Shown here: positions 9,280 through 17,715 of the stretch, piece after piece
How the letters are laid out: every line of letters starts with the position of its first letter
Position numbering within the stretch: position 1 is the first letter of the stretch
Made by a program: the position numbers and the translations under genes
NCBI GenBank assembly: GCA_029564595.1
Contig: JAKQPS010000082.1
Span: forward strand, 112,558 to 176,557
DNA from: a bacterium
Lineage (GTDB): Bacteria > UBP15 > UBA6099
Length of the DNA: 64,000 bases
Direction: 5' to 3'
Notes under the pieces: generated by a model
The model's input: the letters and a program-made list of their open reading frames with translations, nothing else
Database searches by the model: none
What the model was told of the DNA's origin: nothing

Positions 9280-11793
9280 TCACTCGTCGACATGCAGCTT
9301 CTCTTCATATCGCACGCCGCTTTTATTCGAAGCAAGCTTGAATGTCGGCGCGTCAATCTCGAAACTGAACGGCAACAGCGGTTTCGGTTCAGCGGGGGAG
9401 AGCGAAGGCTCGACTCCGCAGAGCCTTATCAGGGACGCCACATATCCGGCGTGAAGATTCAGGTTCATAACCGGAAAATCGGTGGTGGGCGTGGGAATGT
9501 GGAAATATGTTTCTCTAGGTCTTTCCGCGTAGTCGGCATTGTATGAATCCGGCCCGCTCCAAATTCCGTACCAGATATCGGGATCGACCGTTGCTTTCAT
9601 AGCCATAGAGTTCTTCCTGAAAACGCGCCACGCTTTTTCCGGGTCTTTTCGTCCAATTCCCCATGCAAGGAGATAGTTTATGGCGAACCACACGCCTCCG
9701 TTCACATCCCACCCTTTGGCGAAGGTGTTGAAAAGAGCGTTTTTCGGAGGGTAGAGAACGAATTGCCCGAAAGCGGCAGGCGCGTCAAGTATGTCGAATA
9801 TGTTTTTGACAACGCTGGCGGATATGTCGTCGGGAAGGACGCCGCTGATGAGAAGCCATACGTGATGCTCTAGAAAAAGTTCGCTGTCGCCTATCGGCGC
9901 TCCTTTTCCATCGAAACCCCGAAAGAACCACTTTCCGTTGTAACAATCGAGCATCGCAATCTTCAGAGAGGCGGCCGTCTCGCGAAGTATTTTCGCTCTT
10001 GCGGGATCGAAATGATCGAGCAGATCGGCGACTCTCGGCAAAACATAAAGAGCCATTGCGGTGTTGAAAGAGCTTTCCCCGTTTTTGACGAATTTCGCCC
10101 TGTCTTTCACAAAGAAAGAAATGCCGTCGCTCCAATCGCCGTCTCCGACTCTTATCAGACCATGTTCGCCTATCCCGATTTTATTATGAATGTAATCGAC
10201 AGAGAGTTTGACGCGGTCGAGCGCGGATGATTCGCCTGACTTGCGAGGATAAAAAGGGACGACTCTGTCAAGGAAGTCGAAGTCGCGCGTAAAAAACACA
10301 TAATCCGTTATCGCCCACAGAAGAAAAAGCTGCAAGTCGCTCGGCGATGAATGTACGACTGCTCCGGCGTTACAACCATAGCCGTGCGCCGCATATTTGA
10401 TTTCTCCTTCGGAAGACACCATTCTCAGGCAATACTCCAAGAGTTCAGAGGCTCTCCGCGGAGAAAGATATATGAGGGCCTGATTGAAAAGAACTAAATC
10501 TCTTACCGCGCCGCGAAGCCCGTGAACGTATTCGTAAGCTCCGCCTTGAGGGAGATAATGATTCTCATAGTAATCATCATACAAGAGAGAGCCGCGAGTT
10601 TGACATGAATGCCAAGACAATTCTCGCGAAGCCCATTTCTCTTCGTCTGGAATATCGGGGATTGAAAACGCCGGCAGCCGAGGCGACCAGAGATCGGCGT
10701 TATACGAGAGTAGATCGCCTGATGAATCCGAAATATTTGAATATTGTTCACAAAGCTCAAGCGCCGCGTCCCGTTTTCCGTATCCGAAAAGAACGACTAA
10801 TCTTTCGGATTCGCCGGGATCAAGGGATACGTTTTGCCCGGCGCAAAGACATGGATGCTTTGAAGAGTCAGACGAGCCTCTTTTCAGTTTGTCTCTGAAA
10901 TTGCATTCAGAATCAAGCAGTTGTTTGGCGTCGGTTATGAAAAAGTCAGGCTCCCCGTGAACGACTGATATGAATAGCGGTTCAGGATAATAGTTTCTTG
11001 AAGAAACGGCGGATATTGAAGGGCGGCTGAACCTTGAATATGAAGGAATCACAGCCGCAATGTTGGAATCGAAAAAAACCGAGTCGAAATTAAAAAGACT
11101 TGAGAATCGCGCCCTGCGTTCTTCTATATCAAAAGCCTTTGTCAGTCCGAAAGCAGAAACTGCGGACATGAGAATCTTTCCAATTGCATTGTGGGCGTAA
11201 TGCTTCCTGTCGGCAGAGACACACAAAGGAGTAAAAATCATGTATTTTAAGTTTATGCCGAAAAAGGAGAGAATCGAAGAATCCGCAGGAGCGTCCCCGG
11301 CGTTGGTGACGATGATTTCGGCAAGCAGAACCGGGTCGTCTCCGAACGGGGCTATTATGCGACAATCGATTGAAAACTGCGACAAGCGGGAGATTTTTCT
11401 GAAATAGCCCGTCCCGAATATTCTTCTGTAACCCCTGTCAACTTCCCCTTTTTCATATAAGTCGCTATGCATTCCCGTCGAATCATTGACTAGCGTTATC
11501 CCGCCGCCGGGGCAAAGGCGGGACTGATTCCGATGATTCAGCCACTGCAAACCTCTGGAAGATTCTATCGCTTCGACATAACCGTAGTTAGTTGCGATTA
11601 CATTAAAACGGTCGTTGCCGAATTGATGCCAGTGCAATCTTGACGGCCCTTTGGTTGTGAAATATGAGGCGCTCGGATCGGAATCCTGATCGCAATCATA
11701 TTCGTATGCTGGCAACCCGTTTTCGTCATTAAACCAATGGCCGAAAGCGCCGTCAGGGAATAACTTGATTTGTTTCTCAGTTCTTTTTTTCAT
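9280..11793 (-). CDS. GH94-like glycoside phosphorylase
   Basis: About 837 residues from ATG 11793; the longer frame starts at a TTG (11820) and is less likely. The chain has an N-terminal beta-sandwich region and an alpha/alpha-barrel catalytic domain with GDGDWSDG, matching the GDWND catalytic Asp motif of cellobiose-phosphorylase-type enzymes, and SDLQLFLLWAITDY, like the barrel helix of that family. KGWDVNGGVWFAINY near the C-terminus also fits. No signal peptide is seen, so it should cleave imported oligosaccharides by phosphorolysis and release a sugar 1-phosphate. That product could feed the neighbouring nucleotidyltransferase. Other clan members are possible; glycan specificity is unknown. 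Confidence 0.78.
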   Translation of the reverse strand: MKKRTEKQIKLFPDGAFGHWFNDENGLPAYEYDCDQDSDPSASYFTTKGPSRLHWHQFGNDRFNVIATNYGYVEAIESSRGLQWLNHRNQSRLCPGGGITLVNDSTGMHSDLYEKGEVDRGYRRIFGTGYFRKISRLSQFSIDCRIIAPFGDDPVLLAEIIVTNAGDAPADSSILSFFGINLKYMIFTPLCVSADRKHYAHNAIGKILMSAVSAFGLTKAFDIEERRARFSSLFNFDSVFFDSNIAAVIPSYSRFSRPSISAVSSRNYYPEPLFISVVHGEPDFFITDAKQLLDSECNFRDKLKRGSSDSSKHPCLCAGQNVSLDPGESERLVVLFGYGKRDAALELCEQYSNISDSSGDLLSYNADLWSPRLPAFSIPDIPDEEKWASRELSWHSCQTRGSLLYDDYYENHYLPQGGAYEYVHGLRGAVRDLVLFNQALIYLSPRRASELLEYCLRMVSSEGEIKYAAHGYGCNAGAVVHSSPSDLQLFLLWAITDYVFFTRDFDFLDRVVPFYPRKSGESSALDRVKLSVDYIHNKIGIGEHGLIRVGDGDWSDGISFFVKDRAKFVKNGESSFNTAMALYVLPRVADLLDHFDPARAKILRETAASLKIAMLDCYNGKWFFRGFDGKGAPIGDSELFLEHHVWLLISGVLPDDISASVVKNIFDILDAPAAFGQFVLYPPKNALFNTFAKGWDVNGGVWFAINYLLAWGIGRKDPEKAWRVFRKNSMAMKATVDPDIWYGIWSGPDSYNADYAERPRETYFHIPTPTTDFPVMNLNLHAGYVASLIRLCGVEPSLSPAEPKPLLPFSFEIDAPTFKLASNKSGVRYEEKLHVDE

Positions 11794-11827
11794 GCGGGGT
11801 TCCCAACACAAGAATGTCAAAACCGGA

Positions 11828-12244
11828 TCAAAGCATCCCGATTTTTTTCGCCGCGTCTATTGCGTCGTTAAGGATAAAGGCGTGGTCAAAAGCAAGTTCG
11901 GGGTCGTCTTCAGGCCCCAGAATTCGCACATCGTCGGCGTCGTCGGCAGCTTTCATTTCCCCGCCGGTTGGGATCGCAAGATAGACGACGGTTACGGTAT
12001 GGCCTCTGGGGTCTCTGTTAGGGTCTGAATAGACGCCGAGCAGAGCGGCAAGGTCAACCTCTAGGCCGGTTTCTTCAAGAGCTTCTCTTCGCGCCGCGTC
12101 CTCGACTTTTTCCCCGATTTCGACAAAACCGCCGGGCAAAGCCCACATTCCTTTGTAAGGTTCGCGGCCCCTTTTGATCAACACGATTTTTCCTTCTTTG
12201 ATAATTACGACGTCTGCGGTCAAAGACGGGCTTTTTGGTTTCAT
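11828..12244 (-). CDS. Nudix hydrolase
   Basis: About 138 residues. A complete Nudix box is visible: GGFVEIGEKVEDAARREALEE is the G-x5-E-x7-R-E-x2-E-E pattern that binds the metal and the diphosphate. ATG 12244 follows GGAAGG and is preferred over the GTG at 12262. The overall look (PGG before the box, EETGLEVDL after it) resembles ADP-ribose or NDP-sugar hydrolases. It lies just upstream of the GH94-like gene on the same strand, so a clean-up role for nucleotide sugars is plausible but not shown. Confidence 0.88.
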   Translation of the reverse strand: MKPKSPSLTADVVIIKEGKIVLIKRGREPYKGMWALPGGFVEIGEKVEDAARREALEETGLEVDLAALLGVYSDPNRDPRGHTVTVVYLAIPTGGEMKAADDADDVRILGPEDDPELAFDHAFILNDAIDAAKKIGML

Positions 12245-12293
12245 ATCTCTTTCGCCTTCCACATTGTCTATTATAATAAGTCAGGATTGAATT

Positions 12294-13424
12294 ATGACGC
12301 GGCGAATTGGCAATTTCAACTGTGTGGCGGTGTGCGCCTTAACATTGTGTCTTTTATGTTCTGCCGCCGGCGCTGCATCGGCGGCGGAGTTCAGAACCCT
12401 CGAAAAGTGGGATAGAAGTCTATCAACAGGCGTATCATACACTCAGTATAGAATGACGATAAACGGTTTGCCTCTCAGAGCGCACGTGTTGTCCGTCTCT
12501 CTGGCGCATCCTGACGTTTATGTCAGACCGATGCTCGCCAACAACCGATTGGACTCGCTTGAAACGGTGCCTTCAATGGCGAGGCGAGAGGGAGCGCGGG
12601 CGGCAATCAACGGTTCTTTCTTCAACAGGAGCTCCAAAGACCCTTTCCCCGTAGGTTTCATTATGATAGACGGAAGAACGTTGTATTTTTCTCATTTGCA
12701 CAGGAGCGCTTTCGGCTTGACGGACAAGAATATTCCTTTGTTCGGATATCCGAAGACTCAAGGGATTGTGTATGTCGAGAAGACCGGAGAATATTTTTAT
12801 CTTTGGGGGATGAACCGAAGGAGAAGAGAAAACGAAGCGCTTGCGTACACTCCGGAATTCGGAACGACTACCGGAACAAACGAATTCGGCGTCGAAACGG
12901 TTGTTTCAGGCTCAAAGGTGGTCGCCATAAACAACGGGAATTCACAGATTCCTTCGGACGGTTTCGTGGTTTCGCTGCATGGAGACAGCAAGCGTCTAGC
13001 CCCAAAATTCCAAGTGGGGGATCGCGTTTCGCTGTTTTTTCTGGTGGAGCCTTCTTGGTTAAAAGTGAATAACGCGTTGACGGGAGGGCCTTTGCTCGTA
13101 CGCGGCGGGCGGCCGGTTGTAGACGAATCTACTGATGAAAAACTCCGACAAGGCACATCGAGCCGGATTCCTATTACAGCAGTCGGCAGCACGGCGGACG
13201 GCTATCTTCTTCTTGTGGTTGTTGACGGCAGACAGAAGAAATACAGCGTCGGTGTCACCTATTCTGAAATGGCTGATTTTATGAGGTCAATTGGAGCCGT
13301 CAACGCGATCGGCATGGATGGGGGCGGCTCAAGCGTCATGGTGATTGACGGCGAAATTAAGAATAGACCGAGCGACGGCTCAAGCAGGCCGGTCGCGAAC
13401 GGCATTGGTGTTTTTTTTAGGTAA
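12294..13424 (+). CDS. secreted phosphodiester glycosidase (NAGPA-like)
   Basis: 376 residues with an N-terminal hydrophobic signal segment ending near AGAASAAE. The NAGPA/DUF2233 family is recognised by AAINGSFF, ALTGGPLLV, a VVVDGRQ strand and the C-terminal GMDGGGSSVMVIDG motif with its glycine-rich turn. The animal relative removes GlcNAc from a mannose 6-phosphate diester; bacterial members act on phosphodiester-linked sugars in envelope polymers. It is divergent from the Nudix gene and followed after 18 bases by the flavin reductase. A CAGGA sits about 8 bases before the ATG, and a TATAAT-like box lies near 12275. Confidence 0.85.
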   Translation: MTRRIGNFNCVAVCALTLCLLCSAAGAASAAEFRTLEKWDRSLSTGVSYTQYRMTINGLPLRAHVLSVSLAHPDVYVRPMLANNRLDSLETVPSMARREGARAAINGSFFNRSSKDPFPVGFIMIDGRTLYFSHLHRSAFGLTDKNIPLFGYPKTQGIVYVEKTGEYFYLWGMNRRRRENEALAYTPEFGTTTGTNEFGVETVVSGSKVVAINNGNSQIPSDGFVVSLHGDSKRLAPKFQVGDRVSLFFLVEPSWLKVNNALTGGPLLVRGGRPVVDESTDEKLRQGTSSRIPITAVGSTADGYLLLVVVDGRQKKYSVGVTYSEMADFMRSIGAVNAIGMDGGGSSVMVIDGEIKNRPSDGSSRPVANGIGVFFR

Positions 13425-13442
13425 AAAAACGGAGGGCGGACT

Positions 13443-13907
13443 ATGGGCAATGTTTTGACCAAATTCACATACGGTATGTACGTCGTCGGAGTCAGGGCTG
13501 GGGATGTCAGAAACGGAATGGCCGCTTCATGGGCGGCTCAGGTTTCATTCGAGCCTAAACGCGCTATGGTGGCGGTTAAAAAAACGCGATTCACTCACAG
13601 CCTTCTGGATTCGGCGGGCGCTTTCACGATAAGCGTGTTGAGAAGAGATCAGGCGGACATCCTCGAAAGATTCAAAGGCGAGAAAGAAGTCACTGAAACA
13701 ACCATTGGCGGAGTTCCTGTGATCTCGGCTGAGAACGGAGCCCCGGCGCTGGCCGATTGTCTCGGATACATCGAATTGGAGAAGGTTCACGCGTTTGACG
13801 CCGGAGACCACACGCTTTTTGTAGGCGAAGTGACGCGCATGAAAACTATTTCTGAAGGCGGCCCGTTGACAAGCTCGGATTTGAATGGGCATTTCTATGG
13901 AGGATGA
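13443..13907 (+). CDS. flavin reductase-like FMN-binding protein
   Basis: 154 residues, the normal size for the flavin reductase-like split-barrel family. The start (FTYGMYVVGVR, then MAASWAAQVSFEPKRAMV) and VKKTRFTHSLL fit the FMN-binding fold, and a SVLR segment followed by ERF aligns with the flavin-contact region. In anaerobes such proteins reduce flavin with NAD(P)H or act as small flavin electron carriers. AACGGAGGGCGGACT just before the ATG gives a strong ribosome-binding site. Co-transcription with the phosphodiester glycosidase is likely from spacing, yet the functions are not obviously linked. Confidence 0.82.
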   Translation: MGNVLTKFTYGMYVVGVRAGDVRNGMAASWAAQVSFEPKRAMVAVKKTRFTHSLLDSAGAFTISVLRRDQADILERFKGEKEVTETTIGGVPVISAENGAPALADCLGYIELEKVHAFDAGDHTLFVGEVTRMKTISEGGPLTSSDLNGHFYGG

Positions 13908-14002
13908 TTAAGCCGGATTTTTCTTGCGTTAGATGCGGATTAGCGGTTCGGACATGCATGAAATAAGACTATAACGAAAGCATCGCGGTCAACAGCCTTG
14001 TG

Positions 14003-14311
14003 TCAATCTGAGAATTTGTTCTTCATGGCGTCCCTGATATCCTGAGAGCTGAACCTTTCGTCTTTTTGTTTCGCTCCTTGAGGGTCGTCCGGATTAAAAT
14101 CGGATCGCGGGGCTTCTCTGTTTCGCCTGATTTTATTCACAATATCGACAGCGTCTCCGTATTTTTTGCGGACGCTCTTCTTGAATTCCTCAATGTTCAA
14201 TCCGGTTTCGCGGAACTTTTTCTTCTTGTTTTCCGTCGTCAACATATACCCTTCGATTACTCGTTCCTCCTGATCGTAATATTCCATGACGATCTGCGGT
14301 TTTTGTTCCAT
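14003..14311 (-). CDS. small charged protein of unknown function
   Basis: About 102 residues starting at ATG 14311, chosen because GGAGGG lies 9 bases upstream; a longer frame to 14392 lacks a usable site. The protein is hydrophilic and rich in Lys, Glu and Asp, with MEYYDQEERVIEGYM, a basic NKKKKF run and an acidic-basic C-terminus. No cysteine pair, signal or membrane segment is visible. I do not recognise the family. It lies alone on its strand between the flavin reductase and radC. Confidence 0.6.
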   Translation of the reverse strand: MEQKPQIVMEYYDQEERVIEGYMLTTENKKKKFRETGLNIEEFKKSVRKKYGDAVDIVNKIRRNREAPRSDFNPDDPQGAKQKDERFSSQDIRDAMKNKFSD

Positions 14312-14513
14312 CAGGATTGTCCCTCCGCTCTGACCTCGCAAAAGAGCGCGGTCTTTTGTGTGCGACATCAATATAACATTAATCAACTTCATCCCGCCAC
14401 ATTTTGCGCTAAACAGTCGCCGTATGTTGTGTCTGAGGAATCGAGTATATAATACCGTTTGTCAAGAAGAGATATATTGAGGAAACAAGACGCAATCGAG
14501 AGGATCGTCAAAG

Positions 14514-15200
14514 ATGTCCACTTATAAAATGAAGGATCTGCCCGACCATGAACGGCCGAGAGAAAGAATGGTGGCCAACGGGCCGGGCGGGCTGTCTAAC
14601 GCCGAGCTTTTAGCGATTGTGCTGACGAGCGGGACCAGAGAAGAGACAGCAGTGGAGTTGGCTGCCGCTCTTCTAGCTGAACACGGCTCGTTGGAAAAAG
14701 TCGCCACCGCGAGCGTGGGCGAACTTATGAGCAGAAAGGGCGTGGGTCACGCGAAAGCATGTCAGATCGCGGCCGCTTTCGAGTTGGGCAGAAGGGTGGC
14801 GTCTCACAGAGATGGTCGAAGACCGGCGATAAACAGTCCCGAAGCTCTGGTTGAAATAGTGCAAGCGGAGATGGGGTCTCTGAATCATGAGATATTCAGA
14901 GTGGCTATGCTCAATTCCAAGAATGAACTGCTTAGAGTCGTAACGGTATCCGAAGGAACTCTTTCGGGGTCTCTTGTGCATCCGCGTGAGACATTCCGCT
15001 CCGCCATCGTCGAAGGTTGTTACAGCGTCATACTTCTGCACAATCATCCAAGCGGCGACCCGGAACCGAGCGGGGAAGACATAAAAGTGACGAGACAACT
15101 TGTAGAAGCCGGAAGAACCTTAGGAATAAATGTGTTGGACCACATCATTATCGCGCGCAACTGCTTCAAAAGCCTGAAAGATGCCGGCGTGATATCATAA
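14514..15200 (+). CDS. radC: RadC-family JAB/MPN domain protein
   Basis: 228 residues, the usual RadC length. The N-terminal half has the helix-hairpin-helix region (RKGVGHAKACQIAAAFELG) and the C-terminal half the JAMM metal motif HNHPSGDPEPSGED, including the two His and the Asp. RadC was once linked to DNA repair; its biochemical role is still unsettled, and relatives occur on mobile elements. A GAGAGG lies about 10 bases before the ATG. It converges with the PRPP synthetase gene, only 12 bases away. Confidence 0.92.
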   Translation: MSTYKMKDLPDHERPRERMVANGPGGLSNAELLAIVLTSGTREETAVELAAALLAEHGSLEKVATASVGELMSRKGVGHAKACQIAAAFELGRRVASHRDGRRPAINSPEALVEIVQAEMGSLNHEIFRVAMLNSKNELLRVVTVSEGTLSGSLVHPRETFRSAIVEGCYSVILLHNHPSGDPEPSGEDIKVTRQLVEAGRTLGINVLDHIIIARNCFKSLKDAGVIS

Positions 15201-15212
15201 GCTGAAAATATT

Positions 15213-16223
15213 TCACTCAAGCAAAACTTTTATCGATAGATTCTGATGGCAAATTTTTATCGCTTCGGCGTACAGCCCAGCGGATGTTACAACATGCATC
15301 GGAAATCCAAATTTTGATGTGTCATGCGTTACTGTGTCTGAACATATCAAACCTTTGATCCATCCCTGCTCATACATTTTCGCAAGCCGTTCAGGGCCGG
15401 AACCTGAAAGTATCGGGTGTGTGCAAACAAGCAGAATGTCTCCGGCTTTGTGAGTTTCTTTGAGTTCTCTGACTCCGCTGTATACAGTGCCTGCGGTGTC
15501 TATCATGTCATCGACTATAATAATGTTTCTTCCCTCTGCTTTGCCCAGAATCACAGTTTCTTCAATTTTCCTGTTTCCGGCCACAGAGTAATCCTTGAAT
15601 TTCTCGGCGGCTATCAATTCACACCCGCATTTTTGAGCGTAAAACTTTGCTCTTTGCAATCCGCCAAGATCGACGGATGCAAATGCAAGATTGTCGGTGT
15701 TCTTCATCGTTTCAGGATACAAGTCATATAAAGCTCTTATTAAATGTCTGGAAAAGTACAGGCTCTCGAATTTGACGCCGCTGAAACAACCGTGAGTCGC
15801 GTCGGAATGAACATCTAGAGTCATTACAAGATTCGCTCCGGCCACGCCGAGAGTGTCGGCCACCAGACGGATGGAAAGAGGCTCCCTGTCTTTTCTCTTA
15901 TGCTGTCTCGCCCTGAAAAAATTCGGCATTATTACAGTGACATATCCGTTGAACCCGTTGCTTCTGCGTATCGCGTCTACCGTTTCGGCAAGTTCCCAGA
16001 AGTTGTCGGCGGGGGATCTGTCGGACAATGGGTCGTCTATCAGTTGCACGACATAAGTGTCCGCGCCTCGAACGCTGTCTCCGATAATTGTGGTGAATTC
16101 GTTGTTGGAGAACATTTTTATTTCGGTGGACGCGAGATTCGTATCGAGTATCTTGGCGATTTTTTCCGCCAAAGGCCTTCCGCTTCGGCATGAAAACAAT
16201 ACTAATTTTCTGCTTAATTCCAT
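15213..16223 (-). CDS. prs: ribose-phosphate pyrophosphokinase-like protein
   Basis: 336 residues. It has two type I phosphoribosyltransferase-like domains, KDREPLSIRLVADTLG followed by a DVHSDATHGCF segment, and IIIVDDMIDTAGTV, the PRPP-binding loop. The expected reaction is ribose 5-phosphate plus ATP to PRPP plus AMP in the cytoplasm. Two sites depart from typical enzymes: the DLHA-x-QIQGFF signature reads DVHSDATHGCF, and the flexible-loop KRRPRPN-like stretch reads KFKDYSVAGNRK. It may therefore be a divergent Prs class or a specialised paralogue. It starts after a GAGG site and is not in an obvious operon. Confidence 0.82.
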   Translation of the reverse strand: MELSRKLVLFSCRSGRPLAEKIAKILDTNLASTEIKMFSNNEFTTIIGDSVRGADTYVVQLIDDPLSDRSPADNFWELAETVDAIRRSNGFNGYVTVIMPNFFRARQHKRKDREPLSIRLVADTLGVAGANLVMTLDVHSDATHGCFSGVKFESLYFSRHLIRALYDLYPETMKNTDNLAFASVDLGGLQRAKFYAQKCGCELIAAEKFKDYSVAGNRKIEETVILGKAEGRNIIIVDDMIDTAGTVYSGVRELKETHKAGDILLVCTHPILSGSGPERLAKMYEQGWIKGLICSDTVTHDTSKFGFPMHVVTSAGLYAEAIKICHQNLSIKVLLE

Positions 16224-16343
16224 GGTGGAAACCTCATTTCAATGTGTCAAAGCAAACTGATTATAAGACTTCAAAGAGACGCGCGCAAGCGAGTTCCCGA
16301 ACAATGCGAAACGATACAAAAAATTATGCGACTGTGAATATTA

Positions 16344-17228
16344 TTAGGCGTTTATCAGCGCGCCGGCGGGGATTTTGTGCGACTTAAGATTGAGCTTTTC
16401 CACCTCGGCTCCGAGAGCGAAAGCCACTAATTCGGCAATGTGAAAAACAGGGAACGTCCTAAGACCCGTTTTCTTTCTTTTTATGAGAGCTTGACCGGAG
16501 TCGAATTGAGAAAAGCATGTGGGGCAGCATACAGCCAACGCGTCAATTTCAGCCTCGTTCATCCAATTGATTTTTTCAGCGGCGATTTCAAGCGACTCTT
16601 CGGTCAATCCGTTATTGATGCCGAGCGCGGCCCCGCAACAAAGGTCCTGTCGGTTGTATTCAACCGGCTCCGCTCCCAAAGCCTCGATAATAAGTTCCAT
16701 AGAGTATGGCAAGGAATACCCGAGATCAAGTTTCTCATCCAGCATGATGTCGGAAGGGCGGAAATAGTGACAACCGTAATGAGTCGCTATTTTCATTCCG
16801 GTGAGAGGTCTTTTAAGTCGTTTTTGAATGAGGTCTAAGATGTCATTTCTCGCCAGCAGTTCGGGAAGCTGCAAAATCTTCATGGAGCCTTTGAACTCTT
16901 TTCCGTGGCTTGCGAGTATGTCGTGAACGAAAAGCCTTTTCTTTTCATCCATCGAAAGTATATGGTTCGTCTCCCGCAAAGTGTTGGCGCAACCTGAACA
17001 CAGTGTCGCGATATCCAGATTCTTTTCTTCAGCCAGACAAAGGTTGCGCGCGGCAAGCGCGAGCCATGCGTCGAAGTGAACGGTTTTCAGTCCGGTGGGG
17101 GCCGGGCAGCAGCCGAATTTGACATCCTCAAGCTCTATGTCCAACGCTCGCGCCAGTTCCCGCATAGCCGCTTCCATGCCGGGATATTTAATAGGAATCA
17201 CGCAACCTGTGAATAGCGATATTTTCAT
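16344..17228 (-). CDS. hdrB: heterodisulfide reductase subunit B-like protein (CCG domains)
   Basis: 294 residues with two CCG cysteine-rich domains: TGC near residue 9, GCCPAPTG, LCSGC, then HYGCHYF, DLCCGAALG and CCPTCF. These bind the non-cubane iron-sulfur clusters that carry out disulfide or similar two-electron chemistry in HdrB. Its start overlaps the stop of hdrC by four bases (ATGA). It is the last gene of the korDABC-hdrACB operon. In a non-methanogen the natural acceptor is unknown; a thiol/disulfide or another electron carrier is possible. Confidence 0.88.
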   Translation of the reverse strand: MKISLFTGCVIPIKYPGMEAAMRELARALDIELEDVKFGCCPAPTGLKTVHFDAWLALAARNLCLAEEKNLDIATLCSGCANTLRETNHILSMDEKKRLFVHDILASHGKEFKGSMKILQLPELLARNDILDLIQKRLKRPLTGMKIATHYGCHYFRPSDIMLDEKLDLGYSLPYSMELIIEALGAEPVEYNRQDLCCGAALGINNGLTEESLEIAAEKINWMNEAEIDALAVCCPTCFSQFDSGQALIKRKKTGLRTFPVFHIAELVAFALGAEVEKLNLKSHKIPAGALINA

Positions 17229-17692
17229 TTCAAATCCAGAATTTCGTCCAGTCCGGCTTCTTTGAAAATCTTCCTGATTTCCGCCGTGTCGGGACGTTTT
17301 AAGGGAGCAAGGCCGAGTTCAGTTCTTACTCTGTCTGATCGCGGCGTGGCTTGAATCGACCATCCGGTTTCCGCCATCAATGTCATCGCTGCCTTCATAG
17401 TGTCGGGCAGATTTCCCTTTTTTGCCGCAAGATTCTGTATGTGCGTCAGAAGTCCGCTTATCGTTATGTTGTGCGGACATCTTTCTTGGCAGGCGTGGCA
17501 TGTCGCGCAGTTCCAAATCTCCTTCATGCCCAGAACTTCGTCCTCTTCGCCGTAAAGGATGTATCTGAGAATGATTTCGCGCGGATTGAATCCTTCCACG
17601 ACGCGGGCAACAGGACAACTGCCTGTGCATATGGCGCACTGAAGGCATTTATAGAACTCTTCTTTTTCAAAAAGATCGAGCGCTTTTCCCAT
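17225..17692 (-). CDS. hdrC: heterodisulfide reductase subunit C-like 4Fe-4S protein
   Basis: 155 residues with two [4Fe-4S] motifs, CLQCAICTGSCP and CATCHACQERCP, separated by a helical linker as in HdrC. It should pass electrons from the HdrA flavoprotein to HdrB. There is no transmembrane segment, so this is the soluble HdrABC type, not HdrDE. It sits between hdrA (23 bases) and hdrB (4-base overlap), confirming an hdrACB order. Confidence 0.88.
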   Translation of the reverse strand: MGKALDLFEKEEFYKCLQCAICTGSCPVARVVEGFNPREIILRYILYGEEDEVLGMKEIWNCATCHACQERCPHNITISGLLTHIQNLAAKKGNLPDTMKAAMTLMAETGWSIQATPRSDRVRTELGLAPLKRPDTAEIRKIFKEAGLDEILDLK

Positions 17693-17715
17693 ATCTCAGT
17701 CCGCCGCGCGTCTTA

